Assembly (NCBI RefSeq): GCF_024171645.1
Contig: NZ_JALKAC010000002.1
Span: 1,048,186-1,112,185, forward strand
Source: Flavobacterium sp. HSC-32F16
GTDB lineage: Bacteria; Bacteroidota; Bacteroidia; Flavobacteriales; Flavobacteriaceae
Length of the DNA stretch: 64,000 bases
Direction: 5' to 3'
This document shows, one piece after another, positions 37,160-46,157 of the stretch. A program made the position numbers and the translations under genes. The notes under the pieces were generated by a model. That model was not told the origin of the DNA. It searched no databases and saw only the letters and a list, made by a program, of their open reading frames with translations. The stretch's first letter is position 1, and each line of letters begins with the position of its first letter.

Positions 37160-37639
37160 TTAATTTAAAGTTTGGTTGTTTTGGCTCGCTTTTACAATAA
37201 TTAAACTGCTGATAAAAGTTAGAATTATTAATACGAATGAGAGAAATAAGATCATTAGTATTGAAAACAAAACTTGATAAGGAATTTGTGTGTTAATTAC
37301 TGATGAAATTCCGTTTACGAATATTCCAATAAGATATATTATAAAAAGAGCTATTATAATTTTTGAACTTACTCCAAAAGAAAATTGGGAACAAGCTTTG
37401 AAAAAATGTATTTGATTTAGTGATGGACTTATTTTTTTTGCGGTATTCCAAAATAGAAAAACTATAAATAATGGAAATAAAATACCCCAGAAAATTGGAT
37501 TCCAAAAAATGCCGAAACTGCATATTTGTATACATTGGAAAATGAAATAGCTTTCAGAAAAAATTAACAAAGGAAAAAAAGCGCATACAAAAACTCCAGC
37601 AATGATGGCATATTTTTGAATGTTTTTGTTCGATTCCAT
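37160..37639 (-). CDS. Four-helix membrane protein of unknown function
   Basis: A 159-residue integral membrane protein. Hydrophobic segments lie near residues 10-30, 38-62, 90-112 and 120-150, with charged loops ([11 protein letters not shown]). No family is recognised. It is the first gene of the purT operon, with a 5-base gap. Role unknown. Confidence 0.55.
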   Translation of the reverse strand: MESNKNIQKYAIIAGVFVCAFFPLLIFSESYFIFQCIQICSFGIFWNPIFWGILFPLFIVFLFWNTAKKISPSLNQIHFFKACSQFSFGVSSKIIIALFIIYLIGIFVNGISSVINTQIPYQVLFSILMILFLSFVLIILTFISSLIIVKASQNNQTLN

Positions 37640-37724
37640 TTAAATTAATTTAAAGAGTAAAGATAAATAAAATGAGATTTATTCTAACGCTGATTTTGGA
37701 GATTCAGGAGATTTTTAATTTTGA

Positions 37725-37847
37725 ATTGCCTCCAGCTTTCGCTGGAATCAGTGAAATGGATTAAGTTAGGGCTTTAGCCAAATGCTTAATTTGGCTAAAG
37801 CCAATATAGAATTGTTATTTTAACCTCCAGCTATAGCTGGAGGCAAT
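37725..37847. repeat. Dispersed palindrome, family E (CCTCCAGC element)
   Basis: Outer arms ATTGCCTCCAGC (37725-37736) and GCTGGAGGCAAT (37836-37847), plus a perfect palindrome CCTCCAGCTATAGCTGGAGG at 37824-37843. The centre has its own hairpin GGCTTTAGCCAAAT / ATTTGGCTAAAGCC (37770-37802). Confidence 0.75.
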
Positions 37848-37870
37848 CTAAAAAAAACTATTTTATTTTT

Positions 37871-37906
37871 AAAACGAATTTTCTCATTCTACGGTTTGCG
37901 TGAGGA
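37871..37906. repeat. Short repeat shared with the flank of family B
   Basis: GAATTTTCTCATTCTACGG and TTTGCGTGAGG match the flank of copy 3 at 41697-41731, with about three differences over 36 bases. Confidence 0.5.
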
Positions 37907-38007
37907 ACGCGTCAAAAATATTTTATGACGGAATTTTTTGTTAATAATTATAAGATAACTTCAACGCTGGCTGATTTGAAACTTACTTCAAACCCATTCT
38001 ATATTTA

Positions 38008-38015
38008 TATATTTG
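38008..38015 (+). promoter_or_regulatory. Putative -7 box for the 38042 gene
   Basis: TATATTTG matches TAnnTTTG, 27 bases before the start. The nearest TTG upstream is too far (29 bases). Confidence 0.4.
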
Positions 38016-38041
38016 CCAGCTTATAAATAAAACCCCAAATA

Positions 38042-38833
38042 ATGAAAATAAAATTTCTTTTAATGATGAGCGCTTTGTTCATTACATCAGCAGTTAGTTC
38101 TCAAATCGTAATATATAGGTTTGGATTAGGACAGCAAAAAGCAGATGCTGTAATTTTTAAAAAAGACAAACAAACTGTTAGCGGTATAGTTCATTTTCCT
38201 GATTTTGAAGATAAAAAGGTAAAAATTAAAGTAGGCGAAAATAATGAAAAATATGCAGCAAGCGAGATAGATTCAATTCAGATTTTTGATGCTGATAAAA
38301 AATTATCTTATACTTTTTTATGGACGAAAACAAAAGAATACAAAAAGAAAGGTACAGAATTTAAGGTGAAGAAGGAAGGCTGGCTGTGTAAAACGATGAA
38401 CGGAAAAGCTTCTTTGTATTTAGGTGGTTTGGAATACGGAATAAAAAATGTTAAGGTTAAAGATGAAGAGACAAACGAAAAGATAAAAGAAGCCAAAATG
38501 CAAGTGGTTAGCAAACAAGTTAATCATTATTTAAAAAGAAGTAATGAAGATTATCCTATATTAGTTTCTGTAAGTTCAAATGCTCTTTCTGCTGGATATA
38601 ATGCTTTTTTTAAGCACTTTGGTGTTTATTATTTTAGTGACAGTCCGGAAATTGCTAAAAAAATTGAAGACAAGGAATATAAATATGATGACATTGAAAA
38701 GGTTGTGAATTTATATAATGCGAAACGACAGAAAAAAGCGGAACCAAAAGCAGAGTCCAAAAAAGAATTAAAAGTTTCAAAAATGAAGATTACGCCGCCA
38801 AAGGCAGAATCAAAAACGACTAAAAAGAAATAA
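38042..38833 (+). CDS. Exported lysine-rich protein of unknown function
   Basis: A 263-residue protein with a signal peptide (KIKFLLMMSALFITSAVSSQ). The body is beta-rich with many Lys (SGIVHFPDFEDKKVKIKVGENNEKYAASEIDSIQIFD). The last 35 residues are low-complexity Lys/Glu/Ala (PKAESKKELKVSKMKITPPK...). I do not recognise a family. It is a single-gene unit and its terminator is shared with the convergent U32 gene. Confidence 0.6.
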   Translation: MKIKFLLMMSALFITSAVSSQIVIYRFGLGQQKADAVIFKKDKQTVSGIVHFPDFEDKKVKIKVGENNEKYAASEIDSIQIFDADKKLSYTFLWTKTKEYKKKGTEFKVKKEGWLCKTMNGKASLYLGGLEYGIKNVKVKDEETNEKIKEAKMQVVSKQVNHYLKRSNEDYPILVSVSSNALSAGYNAFFKHFGVYYFSDSPEIAKKIEDKEYKYDDIEKVVNLYNAKRQKKAEPKAESKKELKVSKMKITPPKAESKTTKKK

Positions 38834-38840
38834 GAAAATA

Positions 38841-38872
38841 AAAAGCGATACTTTATGAGTATCGCTTTTTTG
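38841..38872. terminator. Bidirectional terminator between convergent genes
   Basis: Perfect stem AAAGCGATAC / GTATCGCTTT with a 7-base loop, T run on the right and A-rich on the left. Confidence 0.88.
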
Positions 38873-38875
38873 TTC

Positions 38876-40750
38876 TTAATGAAAATGATCTTCTTCAATT
38901 TCAAATTCGGCATCTTTTTCCCAAATTTCCATTTCGCAGGGTTTGCAGTTGAATTTTAGTTTATATTCAAGTTCTCCCTGTTTTAGTACTAATGGTTCTT
39001 TTACCTTGACACCTACTATATCTTTTTGGTGTATTGGACATTTTTTTAATTCGTATTTGATGCAATATTTGGTTGTCATTACACGAGATTTTCCTGGATC
39101 CCATTGTAATTCGAATGCTTTTTCGATTTCGGTTACACCGTGACGTTCGTAGAATTTACGAGCCGTTTTGTTCGAAACATTGTACATGAAATCTAATTTG
39201 GTTTCAGGATACGGATGTGATGTTTTTACCAATTGATGTTCCTCGCGTTTGTAATTTGCCAAACGAATTTCAGTCAATTGATCGTAAACCGTTCTTCGCA
39301 TTTCGTTGATTTTTGAAATAGGAAGGAACCAGTTTTGAGAAAACATAATATTGATTTCATCAGCAGTGTAAGGTGTGAAACCTGTTTTTGCCAATTGCGT
39401 TTTGATGTTTTCTTCTATGGATTCGCCAGTTTTTGTCTGTTCTTTTGCGTGCTCTAAATTTACAATGCTTACATTTCCGTCTTCATCGGTTGCGATTAAT
39501 TCGAAACCAGTTTCAGTTTCAGTAAGTAATAAAGTGGTGCTTAATTTACGAACAGCACTATCTTCTCTCTCCACAATTTTGATGAAAGCAGCGTCGTTAT
39601 TTCTGTAGATAAAAGTTCCGTCTTTTACTTCTTTTAAAACGTTCGGGTAAATTTTACCGTTTTCGGCTTTGTTTACGTAAATTCCGTCAGCTTCATTATT
39701 TTCGTTGATGAAACAAAGTCCGTCACCGTTGTTTAGTAACTCACCGTTTTCGATTTCGTAAGCGTTTCCAATAGTTCTGATTAATTTACCAATATATTGA
39801 CCTTTTGATTTTGGACTTTCCCAAGAACCAATAGAGCTGTGTCTTTCGTTTACGAAATAATCCGTATAACCACGATTGAAGGTTCTATTTAAAGAAGAAT
39901 CAAAAGTGTAAGTACATTTTCCAGAAGAAGCTTTTGTGTATTTATCGCTTCCTGCGCCTTCTAAAAAGCTGTCAAGTTTCTGGCGTAAATATGAAACATT
40001 ATTTTTAACATAAACCACATCTTTTAAACGGCCTTCAATTTTAAAAGAAACGATTCCGGCTTCGATAAGATTTGGAATTTGCTCCGAAATATCTAAATCT
40101 TTTATAGAAAGTAAGTGGCTGTTTTTAATTAATGTTTCTCCGTTTCCGTCGATTAAGTTATAAGGTAAACGGCAGTTTTGTGCGCAAGAACCACGATTGG
40201 CGCTGCGTTCTCCGTTTGCCACACTCATATAACAGTTTCCGCTGAAGGATACACATAATGCACCGGTTACGAAAAATTCTAACTCAACATCCGCTTCGTC
40301 GTAAATCGTTTTAATTTGATGCAGGTTTAATTCACGCGCTAAAACCACACGTTTGATTCCGGCATCTTTAAGGAATTTAATTTTATCGGCATCACGGTTA
40401 TTGGCTTGTGTGCTGGCGTGAAGTACGATAGGAGGAAGCTCCATTTCCATAATTGCCATGTCCTGAATAATCAGGGCGTCAACACCAATTTCGTACAATT
40501 CCCAGATCATTGCACGACAAGTTTCTAATTCGTTGTCGTACAAAATGGTATTCATAACCACAAAAACCTGTGCGTTAAATAAATGCGCATATTTTACTAG
40601 TTCAGCAACATCTTCAATAGAGTTGTTGGCATTAGAACGTGCTCCGAATTGCGGCGCACCAATATATACAGCATCTGCACCACTATTTATGGCAGCAATT
40701 CCTCCAATTAAATCTTTAGCAGGAGCTAATATTTCGATTTTCTTCTTCAT
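38876..40750 (-). CDS. Peptidase U32-family protein (RNA hydroxylase-like)
   Basis: A 624-residue U32 protein. The family signature ELEFFVTGALCVSFSGNC is at residues 156-173, with further conserved cysteines in GSCAQNC (C189, C193) that may hold an iron-sulfur cluster. Related bacterial proteins (RlhA, TrhP) add hydroxyl groups to rRNA or tRNA, while the peptidase label is historical. Which RNA this one acts on is unknown. It stands alone between convergent and divergent neighbours. The C-terminus adds a longer region (residues 400-624) with a CxxH/Cys set (KYCIKYELKKCPIHQ, CKPCEMEIWEK). Confidence 0.85.
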   Translation of the reverse strand: MKKKIEILAPAKDLIGGIAAINSGADAVYIGAPQFGARSNANNSIEDVAELVKYAHLFNAQVFVVMNTILYDNELETCRAMIWELYEIGVDALIIQDMAIMEMELPPIVLHASTQANNRDADKIKFLKDAGIKRVVLARELNLHQIKTIYDEADVELEFFVTGALCVSFSGNCYMSVANGERSANRGSCAQNCRLPYNLIDGNGETLIKNSHLLSIKDLDISEQIPNLIEAGIVSFKIEGRLKDVVYVKNNVSYLRQKLDSFLEGAGSDKYTKASSGKCTYTFDSSLNRTFNRGYTDYFVNERHSSIGSWESPKSKGQYIGKLIRTIGNAYEIENGELLNNGDGLCFINENNEADGIYVNKAENGKIYPNVLKEVKDGTFIYRNNDAAFIKIVEREDSAVRKLSTTLLLTETETGFELIATDEDGNVSIVNLEHAKEQTKTGESIEENIKTQLAKTGFTPYTADEINIMFSQNWFLPISKINEMRRTVYDQLTEIRLANYKREEHQLVKTSHPYPETKLDFMYNVSNKTARKFYERHGVTEIEKAFELQWDPGKSRVMTTKYCIKYELKKCPIHQKDIVGVKVKEPLVLKQGELEYKLKFNCKPCEMEIWEKDAEFEIEEDHFH

Positions 40751-41084
40751 TTCTAAAACTTTAGACTTTTGTGGTATTCCCGAAAAAAAGTGTGCAAAGG
40801 TCTTATAAATTATTTGAGTTTGCTAATGATGAAGGGATTTTTTTGAAATTGTTAACTTAATATGGAATGATTTAATTTTGCATTCTTTTCAACGTATTAA
40901 TCCTGATAGCAATCGGGACCTTGTTGTAAATGAATAGTTCCTTAGGAAGTATAACCCAAAAAGAGCCAAAGGTTCGAAATAAATTGTAGAGACTGATTTT
41001 AATCTGCTCATGAATATTGATGATAAAAAAAAACCGCTCAATCCGAAGACCAAGCAGTTTTAAAAAAAAGCATGAACCAATCGA
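40751..41084. other. Intergenic region, 334 bases
   Basis: It includes a short imperfect palindrome around 40903 (TCCTGATAGCAATCGGGA) that resembles repeat fragments common in flavobacteria, and the terminator at 41025-41061. No gene is supported. Confidence 0.45.
41025..41061 (-). terminator. Probable terminator after the DUF2383 gene
   Basis: Imperfect stem AAACCGCT / AGCAGTTT with an 18-base loop. On the minus strand it is followed by a T run (eight A on the plus strand). Confidence 0.5.
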
Positions 41085-41540
41085 TTAGTTTGCTCTCATT
41101 TTAATTTGTGATAAAGTATTTTGAATACTGTTTAATTGTTTCGAAACAATTGAAGTCTGACTGTATTCGAGATGGTTTTCTTCGAGTGCTTTTTTATATT
41201 TTTCAATTGCAGCTTCTTCACCAGTAACGCAGGCATTAATGATTGCTTCTGTATCTCCGCCTGTGAAAGATGATTTAATATCAATCCAAGTACGGTGTAA
41301 AGCTCCAAGTGGCCCGCCGCCGGAAGTATCTGTTGATTTTCCAAGTTTATTGATTTCGTCTTGTATTTCTACAATAAATAAGGCTCTTTCACGCGCATAT
41401 TCAAGAAAGTCAGTTTTCATTGCTGGGTTTTCTACATGCTCCGCTGCATTTGTATATCCTAGTTTTCCGTCTTCTAGAATTGAAATTAATCCTTCTAAGG
41501 TTTTAACTGCTTCTTTTGTGGTTTCATCTGTATGTATCAT
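41085..41540 (-). CDS. PA2169/DUF2383-family four-helix protein
   Basis: A 151-residue all-helical protein of the DUF2383 (PA2169) family, related in fold to ferritin-like bundles. Typical blocks are TLEGLISILEDGKLGYTNAAEHV and ACVTGEEAAIEKYKKALEEN. The cellular role is unclear and stress proteins are the family association. It stands alone. No membrane or signal segment is present. Confidence 0.8.
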   Translation of the reverse strand: MIHTDETTKEAVKTLEGLISILEDGKLGYTNAAEHVENPAMKTDFLEYARERALFIVEIQDEINKLGKSTDTSGGGPLGALHRTWIDIKSSFTGGDTEAIINACVTGEEAAIEKYKKALEENHLEYSQTSIVSKQLNSIQNTLSQIKMRAN

Positions 41541-41696
41541 GACTAATAGTTTTTAAATTAATACATTACAAAGTTGGCGATTTCTAAAGTGTTATGTTTT
41601 ACAGGATTATATCTGACGTTTATAATATTGTGGAATGGGAATTTTGAAAGTGCTCGTTTATTTATATTGCAGATTCAGCATGTTTTTTATTTGAAA

Positions 41697-41806
41697 AATG
41701 AATTTTCTTATTTTACGGTTTGCGTGAGGGATAGGAGCGGCATCCTTTTGTGGTGGGGTTCACCACAAAAGATAGAGTGGATAGCCCGGCCGTAGGACAC
41801 GCCCAT
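41697..41806. repeat. Dispersed repeat, family B (copy 3, inverted)
   Basis: Reading minus strand, GGGCTATCCACTCTATCTTTT is followed by a hairpin CTTTTGTGGTG / CACCACAAAAG (41745-41771). Together with 1228 and 29530 it shows that the distal stem changes but stays paired. Confidence 0.65.
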
Positions 41807-41888
41807 ATAATTTAAAAACTTACATTTTGTAACCTTTAGTTGGTAGATGTCGTCAAAACTTTTGTCAATCAAATTAAATCATCGCAAA

Positions 41889-42945
41889 ATGAAAAAAATC
41901 TTAACATCGTTTATTATTCTATTTATAATGGCTTGTTCGGGCTTGTCGGCTCAGAATTTAGAAACTAAAATAGAGTTTAATTACCTCAAAGTTTAAACCT
42001 GAAAATCCGAGAGCTGTTTTTCTGGCGGTTAAGAAAGGAAAAGTGGTGTATAGAAAAGCTTTTGGAATGGCTGATTTAGAAATGAATATTAGAATGAAAC
42101 CTGAATTTGTTTTTGAAATTGGTTCGATGACCAAACAATTTACGGCTGTTTCTATTTTAATGCTTGCTGAAAAGGGGAAACTTAAACTTGATGATGAAAT
42201 TACGAAGTTTATTCCGGATTATCCAATTAATGGAAATGTGGTTAAACTGCATCATTTGCTGACGCATACTTCAGGAATTAAAGATTTTACGAGTATGAAA
42301 TCAATTAAAGATATTGCAAGACGGGATTTGTCGCCTAAAGAATTAGTAGATTTTTTTAAGAATGAGCCTATTGATTTTAAACCCGGCGAACAGTATAAAT
42401 ATTGCAATTCCGGCTATGTGCTTTTGGGATATATTATTGAAATAGTGTCAGGACAAACTTATGAGGAATTCATAACCCAAAATATTTTTAAGAAAACCGG
42501 AATGGAAAATAGTTATTATGCAAGTCATGATAAAATTATTAAAAACAGGGTTTCAGGCTATCGTGACAAGAATGGATATGTAAATACAAATTATATTAGT
42601 TTTTCTATTCCGTATGCTTCAGGGGCGATAATGTCTACTGTAGATGATTTGCTGAAATGGCAAAATGCAATAAATACGAATGTATTATTAAGTCCGGCTT
42701 ATACTGAAAAAGCTTTTACAAATTATCAATTAAATAACGGAACAAATATAGATTATGGATATGGCTGGCATTTGGAAAAGGTAAAAAACAAAACAATCCA
42801 CGAACATGGCGGAAGTATTTTCGGTTTTAAATCTATGGGAGTTTATGAACCAGCAGAACAGGTTTATGTGATTGGCTTGAGTAATTGCGAATGTAATTCT
42901 CCAACTTCAATTACAAAAGGTATTGCAGCTCTTTTAATTGACTAA
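41889..42945 (+). pseudogene. Class C beta-lactamase-like serine hydrolase with a frameshift
   Basis: The ATG at 41889 starts a lipoprotein-like signal (KKILTSFIILFIMACSGLSAQN) that runs into a stop at 41994. From about 41974 a second frame continues SLITSKFKPENPRAVFLAVKKG and stays open to 42945. Two bases appear lost near 41973-41974 (probably GATAGT to GAGT). The catalytic motifs are intact in the second frame: SMTKQF (SxxK), YCNSGY (YxN) and HEHGGS (HGG). Such proteins are beta-lactam or peptide esterases. The downstream ATG/GTG starts would lack a signal, so the product is probably not exported. Confidence 0.75.
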
Positions 42946-42946
42946 A

Positions 42947-42978
42947 TAAAAAAGGGTGTTTTTAAAACACCCTTTTTA
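42947..42978. terminator. Bidirectional terminator between convergent genes
   Basis: Perfect stem AAAGGGTGTTTT / AAAACACCCTTT-type palindrome followed by a T run and preceded by A residues. Confidence 0.85.
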
Positions 42979-42998
42979 CTTCATATTATATTAGCTAA

Positions 42999-44189
42999 TT
43001 ATACAGTCAAAGCTTCTTTGATTCTGCGTAATGCTTCTTTTAAAATATCGTTGCTTGTTGCGTAAGAGAAACGAATACAATTTGGATTTCCGAAAGCATC
43101 TCCTGTTACTGTTGCAACATTTGCTTCGGCCAAAAGGTACATCGAAACGTCGTTTGCATCTTTAATTTCAGTTCCTTTTAATGTTTTTCCGAAGAAAGAA
43201 GAAACGTCTGGGAATACATAAAATGCACCTTCCGGAACGTTGATTTTTACTCCCGGGATTTCTTTTAATAGTCCAACAACTAAATCTCTACGACCATGGA
43301 AAGCCTGAACCATTTCGTTTAATACACTTGGGTCAGCATCTACAGCTGTAATTGTAGCTCTTTGTGCCACAGAGTTTGCTCCGGAAGTTACTTGTCCCTG
43401 AATTTTTGTACACGCTTTTGCGATAAATTCTGGAGCTCCGATATATCCAATTCTGTATCCAGTCATTGCAAAAGCTTTTGCAACTCCATTTACTGTGATT
43501 GTTTTTTCTAACATTCCCGGAATTGAACCGATACTGCAGAAAGTTCCTGAGAAATTGATGTGCTCATAAATTTCATCTGCAACTACGTAAATATTTGGGT
43601 GTTTTTCTAAAACTTTTGCAAGCGCTGTTAATTCTTCTCTGCTGTAAACAGATCCTGAAGGATTACAAGGAGAAGAAAACCACATCATTTTTGTTTTTGG
43701 TGTGATTGCAGCTTCTAATTGTTCTGGTGTAATTTTAAAATCTGTTTCTACAGAAGTTGGAACTTCAACCGGAACTCCGCCAGAAAGTTTTACGATTTCA
43801 AAATAAGAAACCCAGTATGGTGCTGGTAAAATAACTTCGTCACCATCATTTAACATTACCTGTGCAATGTTGTATAAAGATTGTTTTGCTCCTGTAGAAA
43901 CTACAATTTGAGATGGTTTGTACTCTAAATTATTGTCTCTTTTAAATTTTCTGCAGATAGCTTCTTTTAAGTCTTGGTATCCATCAACAGGAGAATAAGT
44001 ACTGTAATTATCGTCAATAGCTTTTTTTGCAGCTTCTTTAATAAAGTCAGGTGTATTGAAATCGGGTTCACCTAAACTTAAACTGATAATGTCTTTTCCT
44101 TGAGCTTTTAATTCTCTTGCCAAAGCGGCCATTGCTAATGTTTGTGAAGTCGCAAGGTTGTTGATTCTGTCTGAAAGAATATGGTTCAT
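42999..44189 (-). CDS. Aspartate-type aminotransferase (class I/II)
   Basis: A 396-residue PLP enzyme of class I/II, moving the amino group between aspartate or another amino acid and 2-oxoglutarate. The PLP lysine is in NGVAKAFAMTGYRIGY (near residue 236), the cofactor Asn-Pro is in SSPCNPSGSVY and the substrate Arg in GNPNCIRFSYA. Aspartate is the likely substrate but close homologues vary. It is a single-gene unit, with the fatty-acid desaturase upstream on the same strand. Confidence 0.9.
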   Translation of the reverse strand: MNHILSDRINNLATSQTLAMAALARELKAQGKDIISLSLGEPDFNTPDFIKEAAKKAIDDNYSTYSPVDGYQDLKEAICRKFKRDNNLEYKPSQIVVSTGAKQSLYNIAQVMLNDGDEVILPAPYWVSYFEIVKLSGGVPVEVPTSVETDFKITPEQLEAAITPKTKMMWFSSPCNPSGSVYSREELTALAKVLEKHPNIYVVADEIYEHINFSGTFCSIGSIPGMLEKTITVNGVAKAFAMTGYRIGYIGAPEFIAKACTKIQGQVTSGANSVAQRATITAVDADPSVLNEMVQAFHGRRDLVVGLLKEIPGVKINVPEGAFYVFPDVSSFFGKTLKGTEIKDANDVSMYLLAEANVATVTGDAFGNPNCIRFSYATSNDILKEALRRIKEALTV

Positions 44190-44260
44190 TATAAAAATTT
44201 TGAATGTCCTTAATCGCAGCTTTTAATTAAGGAAGGTTATTATTAATAGATTTTTTTAGT

Positions 44261-45358
44261 TTAAACAGATAATTCAGGTTTTATTCCCAATTCGCGTAAA
44301 TGCTTGAAGTGGGCAATAATAGCACTTCGCATTGTTTTGTATTCATAATATGGTAAGTTGCATTCTTTTGCAGTTTCCTTCACGATTTTTGCAATTTTAC
44401 CGTAATGAATGTGACTGATATTTGGAAAAATATGATGTTCAATTTGATGGTTTAATCCGCCTGTATACCAGTTTACGATTGCATTTTTAGGAGCAAAATT
44501 GGTTGTAGTATACAATTGGTGAATAGCCCAGGTATTTTCCATTTCTCCTAATTCGTTTGGAGAAGGATTAGTCGTATGATCTACAACATGCGCCAGCTGA
44601 AATACAATGCTTAAGATTAAACCTGCTGTGTAATGCATTAAGAAAAAGCCCAGAAGAACTTTCCACCAGGAAATTCCAATTACAATTGGTAAAACAATCC
44701 AAATTGACACATAAATCATTTTAGTGATAATAAGGGTTGTCCATAAAATTTTAGAACTTTTTGGCTCACCATAAGAAAGTTTTCTTTTAAGATAATTACG
44801 CATTTGCTTAAAATCAGTAGTTAATGCCCAATTGAAAGTTAATAATCCGTATAAGAAAACAGAGTAATAATGTTGAAAGCGGTGAAAACGATGCCATTCT
44901 GCATGTTCTGTAAACCGAATAATTCTTCCTGCATCTAAATCCTCGTCATGTCCGGGAATATTAGTATAAGTATGATGAAGTACATTGTGCTGTACCTGCC
45001 AGTTGTAAACATTTCCGGCCAAAACATAAATTGTTCCGCCCATGAATTTATTGATCCAGCTTTTATTTGAATAAGAACCATGATTTCCGTCATGCATCAC
45101 ATTCATACCAACGCCGGCCATTCCCACTCCCATCACAATTGATAGTAATAACATTAACCAAAAAGGCATGTTAAGAGTAAGAATTAAAAAATAAGGAGTT
45201 AGAAAAACAGCAAATAGAATAACAGCTTTTAAGTGCAGCTTCCAGTTTCCAGTTTTCTGGATGTTGTTCTCCTTGAAATAATTGTTAACCCGAGAGTTAA
45301 GTGTTCTGAAAAACTTCAGATTGTCTTGCCTTGCAAAAGTTGGAGCAGTGTTATTCAT
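44261..45358 (-). CDS. Membrane fatty-acid desaturase
   Basis: A 365-residue di-iron membrane desaturase that inserts double bonds in fatty acyl chains. The three histidine boxes are HDGNHG (89-94), HNVLHH (124-129) and HQIEHH near 310, matching the acyl-lipid/acyl-CoA type. Hydrophobic segments lie at about 45-85 and in the middle (residues 155-175 and 215-250). It is probably cold-responsive in aquatic bacteria, which is family knowledge. It has a -7 box at 45378 and is divergent from rsmG. Confidence 0.9.
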   Translation of the reverse strand: MNNTAPTFARQDNLKFFRTLNSRVNNYFKENNIQKTGNWKLHLKAVILFAVFLTPYFLILTLNMPFWLMLLLSIVMGVGMAGVGMNVMHDGNHGSYSNKSWINKFMGGTIYVLAGNVYNWQVQHNVLHHTYTNIPGHDEDLDAGRIIRFTEHAEWHRFHRFQHYYSVFLYGLLTFNWALTTDFKQMRNYLKRKLSYGEPKSSKILWTTLIITKMIYVSIWIVLPIVIGISWWKVLLGFFLMHYTAGLILSIVFQLAHVVDHTTNPSPNELGEMENTWAIHQLYTTTNFAPKNAIVNWYTGGLNHQIEHHIFPNISHIHYGKIAKIVKETAKECNLPYYEYKTMRSAIIAHFKHLRELGIKPELSV

Positions 45359-45377
45359 AATTGTTTTAAATAGTTTT

Positions 45378-45410
45378 CAAAGGTAATTATTATAAATTCT
45401 CAATTTGCAA
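45378..45410 (-). promoter_or_regulatory. Putative promoter of the desaturase gene
   Basis: A -7 TACCTTTG at 45378-45385, 20 bases before the start, with a TTG on the minus strand at 45408-45410 after a 22-base spacer. Confidence 0.5.
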
Positions 45411-45465
45411 AATTGAGTTAAATATTTCAATCGTAAAGTAGTACTTTTGTTAAAAATTTACTGCA

Positions 45466-46095
45466 ATGGATGAGATATTGAAATATTTTCCCAATTTGAC
45501 CGATCTTCAAATCGAACAATTTCAAAAATTAGACTTTTTATACCACGATTGGAATGAAAAAATCAATGTAATTTCACGTAAAGACATTGATTCATTATAT
45601 ACAAAACACATTTTACATTCTTTAGGGATTGCTAAAATCATGAAATTTGAGCCCGGAGCAACTGTTCTGGATGTTGGAACGGGAGGCGGTTTTCCCGGCA
45701 TTCCGTTAGCGATCCTTTTTCCTGAAACCCGTTTTTATTTAATTGATGTTATTGCAAAAAAAATAAAAGTAGTGCAGGGTGTTGTAGATGCATTAGAATT
45801 AAAGAACGTAAAAGCAGAACAAAAACGTGCCGAATTGGTTAAAGGTGATTTTGATTTTATCGTAAGTCGTGCCGTAACCAACATGCCAGATTTTGTTTCG
45901 TGGATTCATGATAAAATTAAAAAACAGCATAAGCACACTTTAAAAAATGGAATTCTTTATTTAAAAGGCGGTGATTTAGCCGATGAATTAAAGGATTTTC
46001 CAAATGCAACATTATATGATTTAACCACAATATTTGACGATGAATTTTTTGAAACTAAAAAAGTGGTTCATCTTCCTTTAAAGTTTAAACCTTAA
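45466..46095 (+). CDS. rsmG: 16S rRNA (guanine-527-N7)-methyltransferase RsmG
   Basis: A 209-residue SAM methyltransferase that modifies G527 of 16S rRNA and affects streptomycin sensitivity. The start HDWNEKINVISRKDIDSLYTKHILHSL and the SAM loop LDVGTGGGFPGIPLAILFPE are diagnostic, with DFIVSRAVTNMP next. It stands alone and ends in a strong terminator. Confidence 0.96.
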   Translation: MDEILKYFPNLTDLQIEQFQKLDFLYHDWNEKINVISRKDIDSLYTKHILHSLGIAKIMKFEPGATVLDVGTGGGFPGIPLAILFPETRFYLIDVIAKKIKVVQGVVDALELKNVKAEQKRAELVKGDFDFIVSRAVTNMPDFVSWIHDKIKKQHKHTLKNGILYLKGGDLADELKDFPNATLYDLTTIFDDEFFETKKVVHLPLKFKP

Positions 46096-46097
46096 AT

Positions 46098-46139
46098 CAA
46101 ATAACCCGGCAGAGTTTAACCTGACCGGGTTATTTTTTG
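46098..46139 (+). terminator. Terminator after rsmG
   Basis: Stem ATAACCCGG / CCGGGTTAT with an 18-base loop and six T. It may also serve the convergent 46158 gene, but its left side has few A. Confidence 0.85.
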
Positions 46140-46157
46140 AAAAAAAGCTATTAAAGT

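Noticed and set aside
41889..42945. Reading the serine hydrolase as an intact gene that starts at a downstream GTG or ATG.
   Set aside because: The upstream frame supplies a convincing lipoprotein signal and the joined protein matches the family only after a two-base correction. So it is listed as frameshifted.
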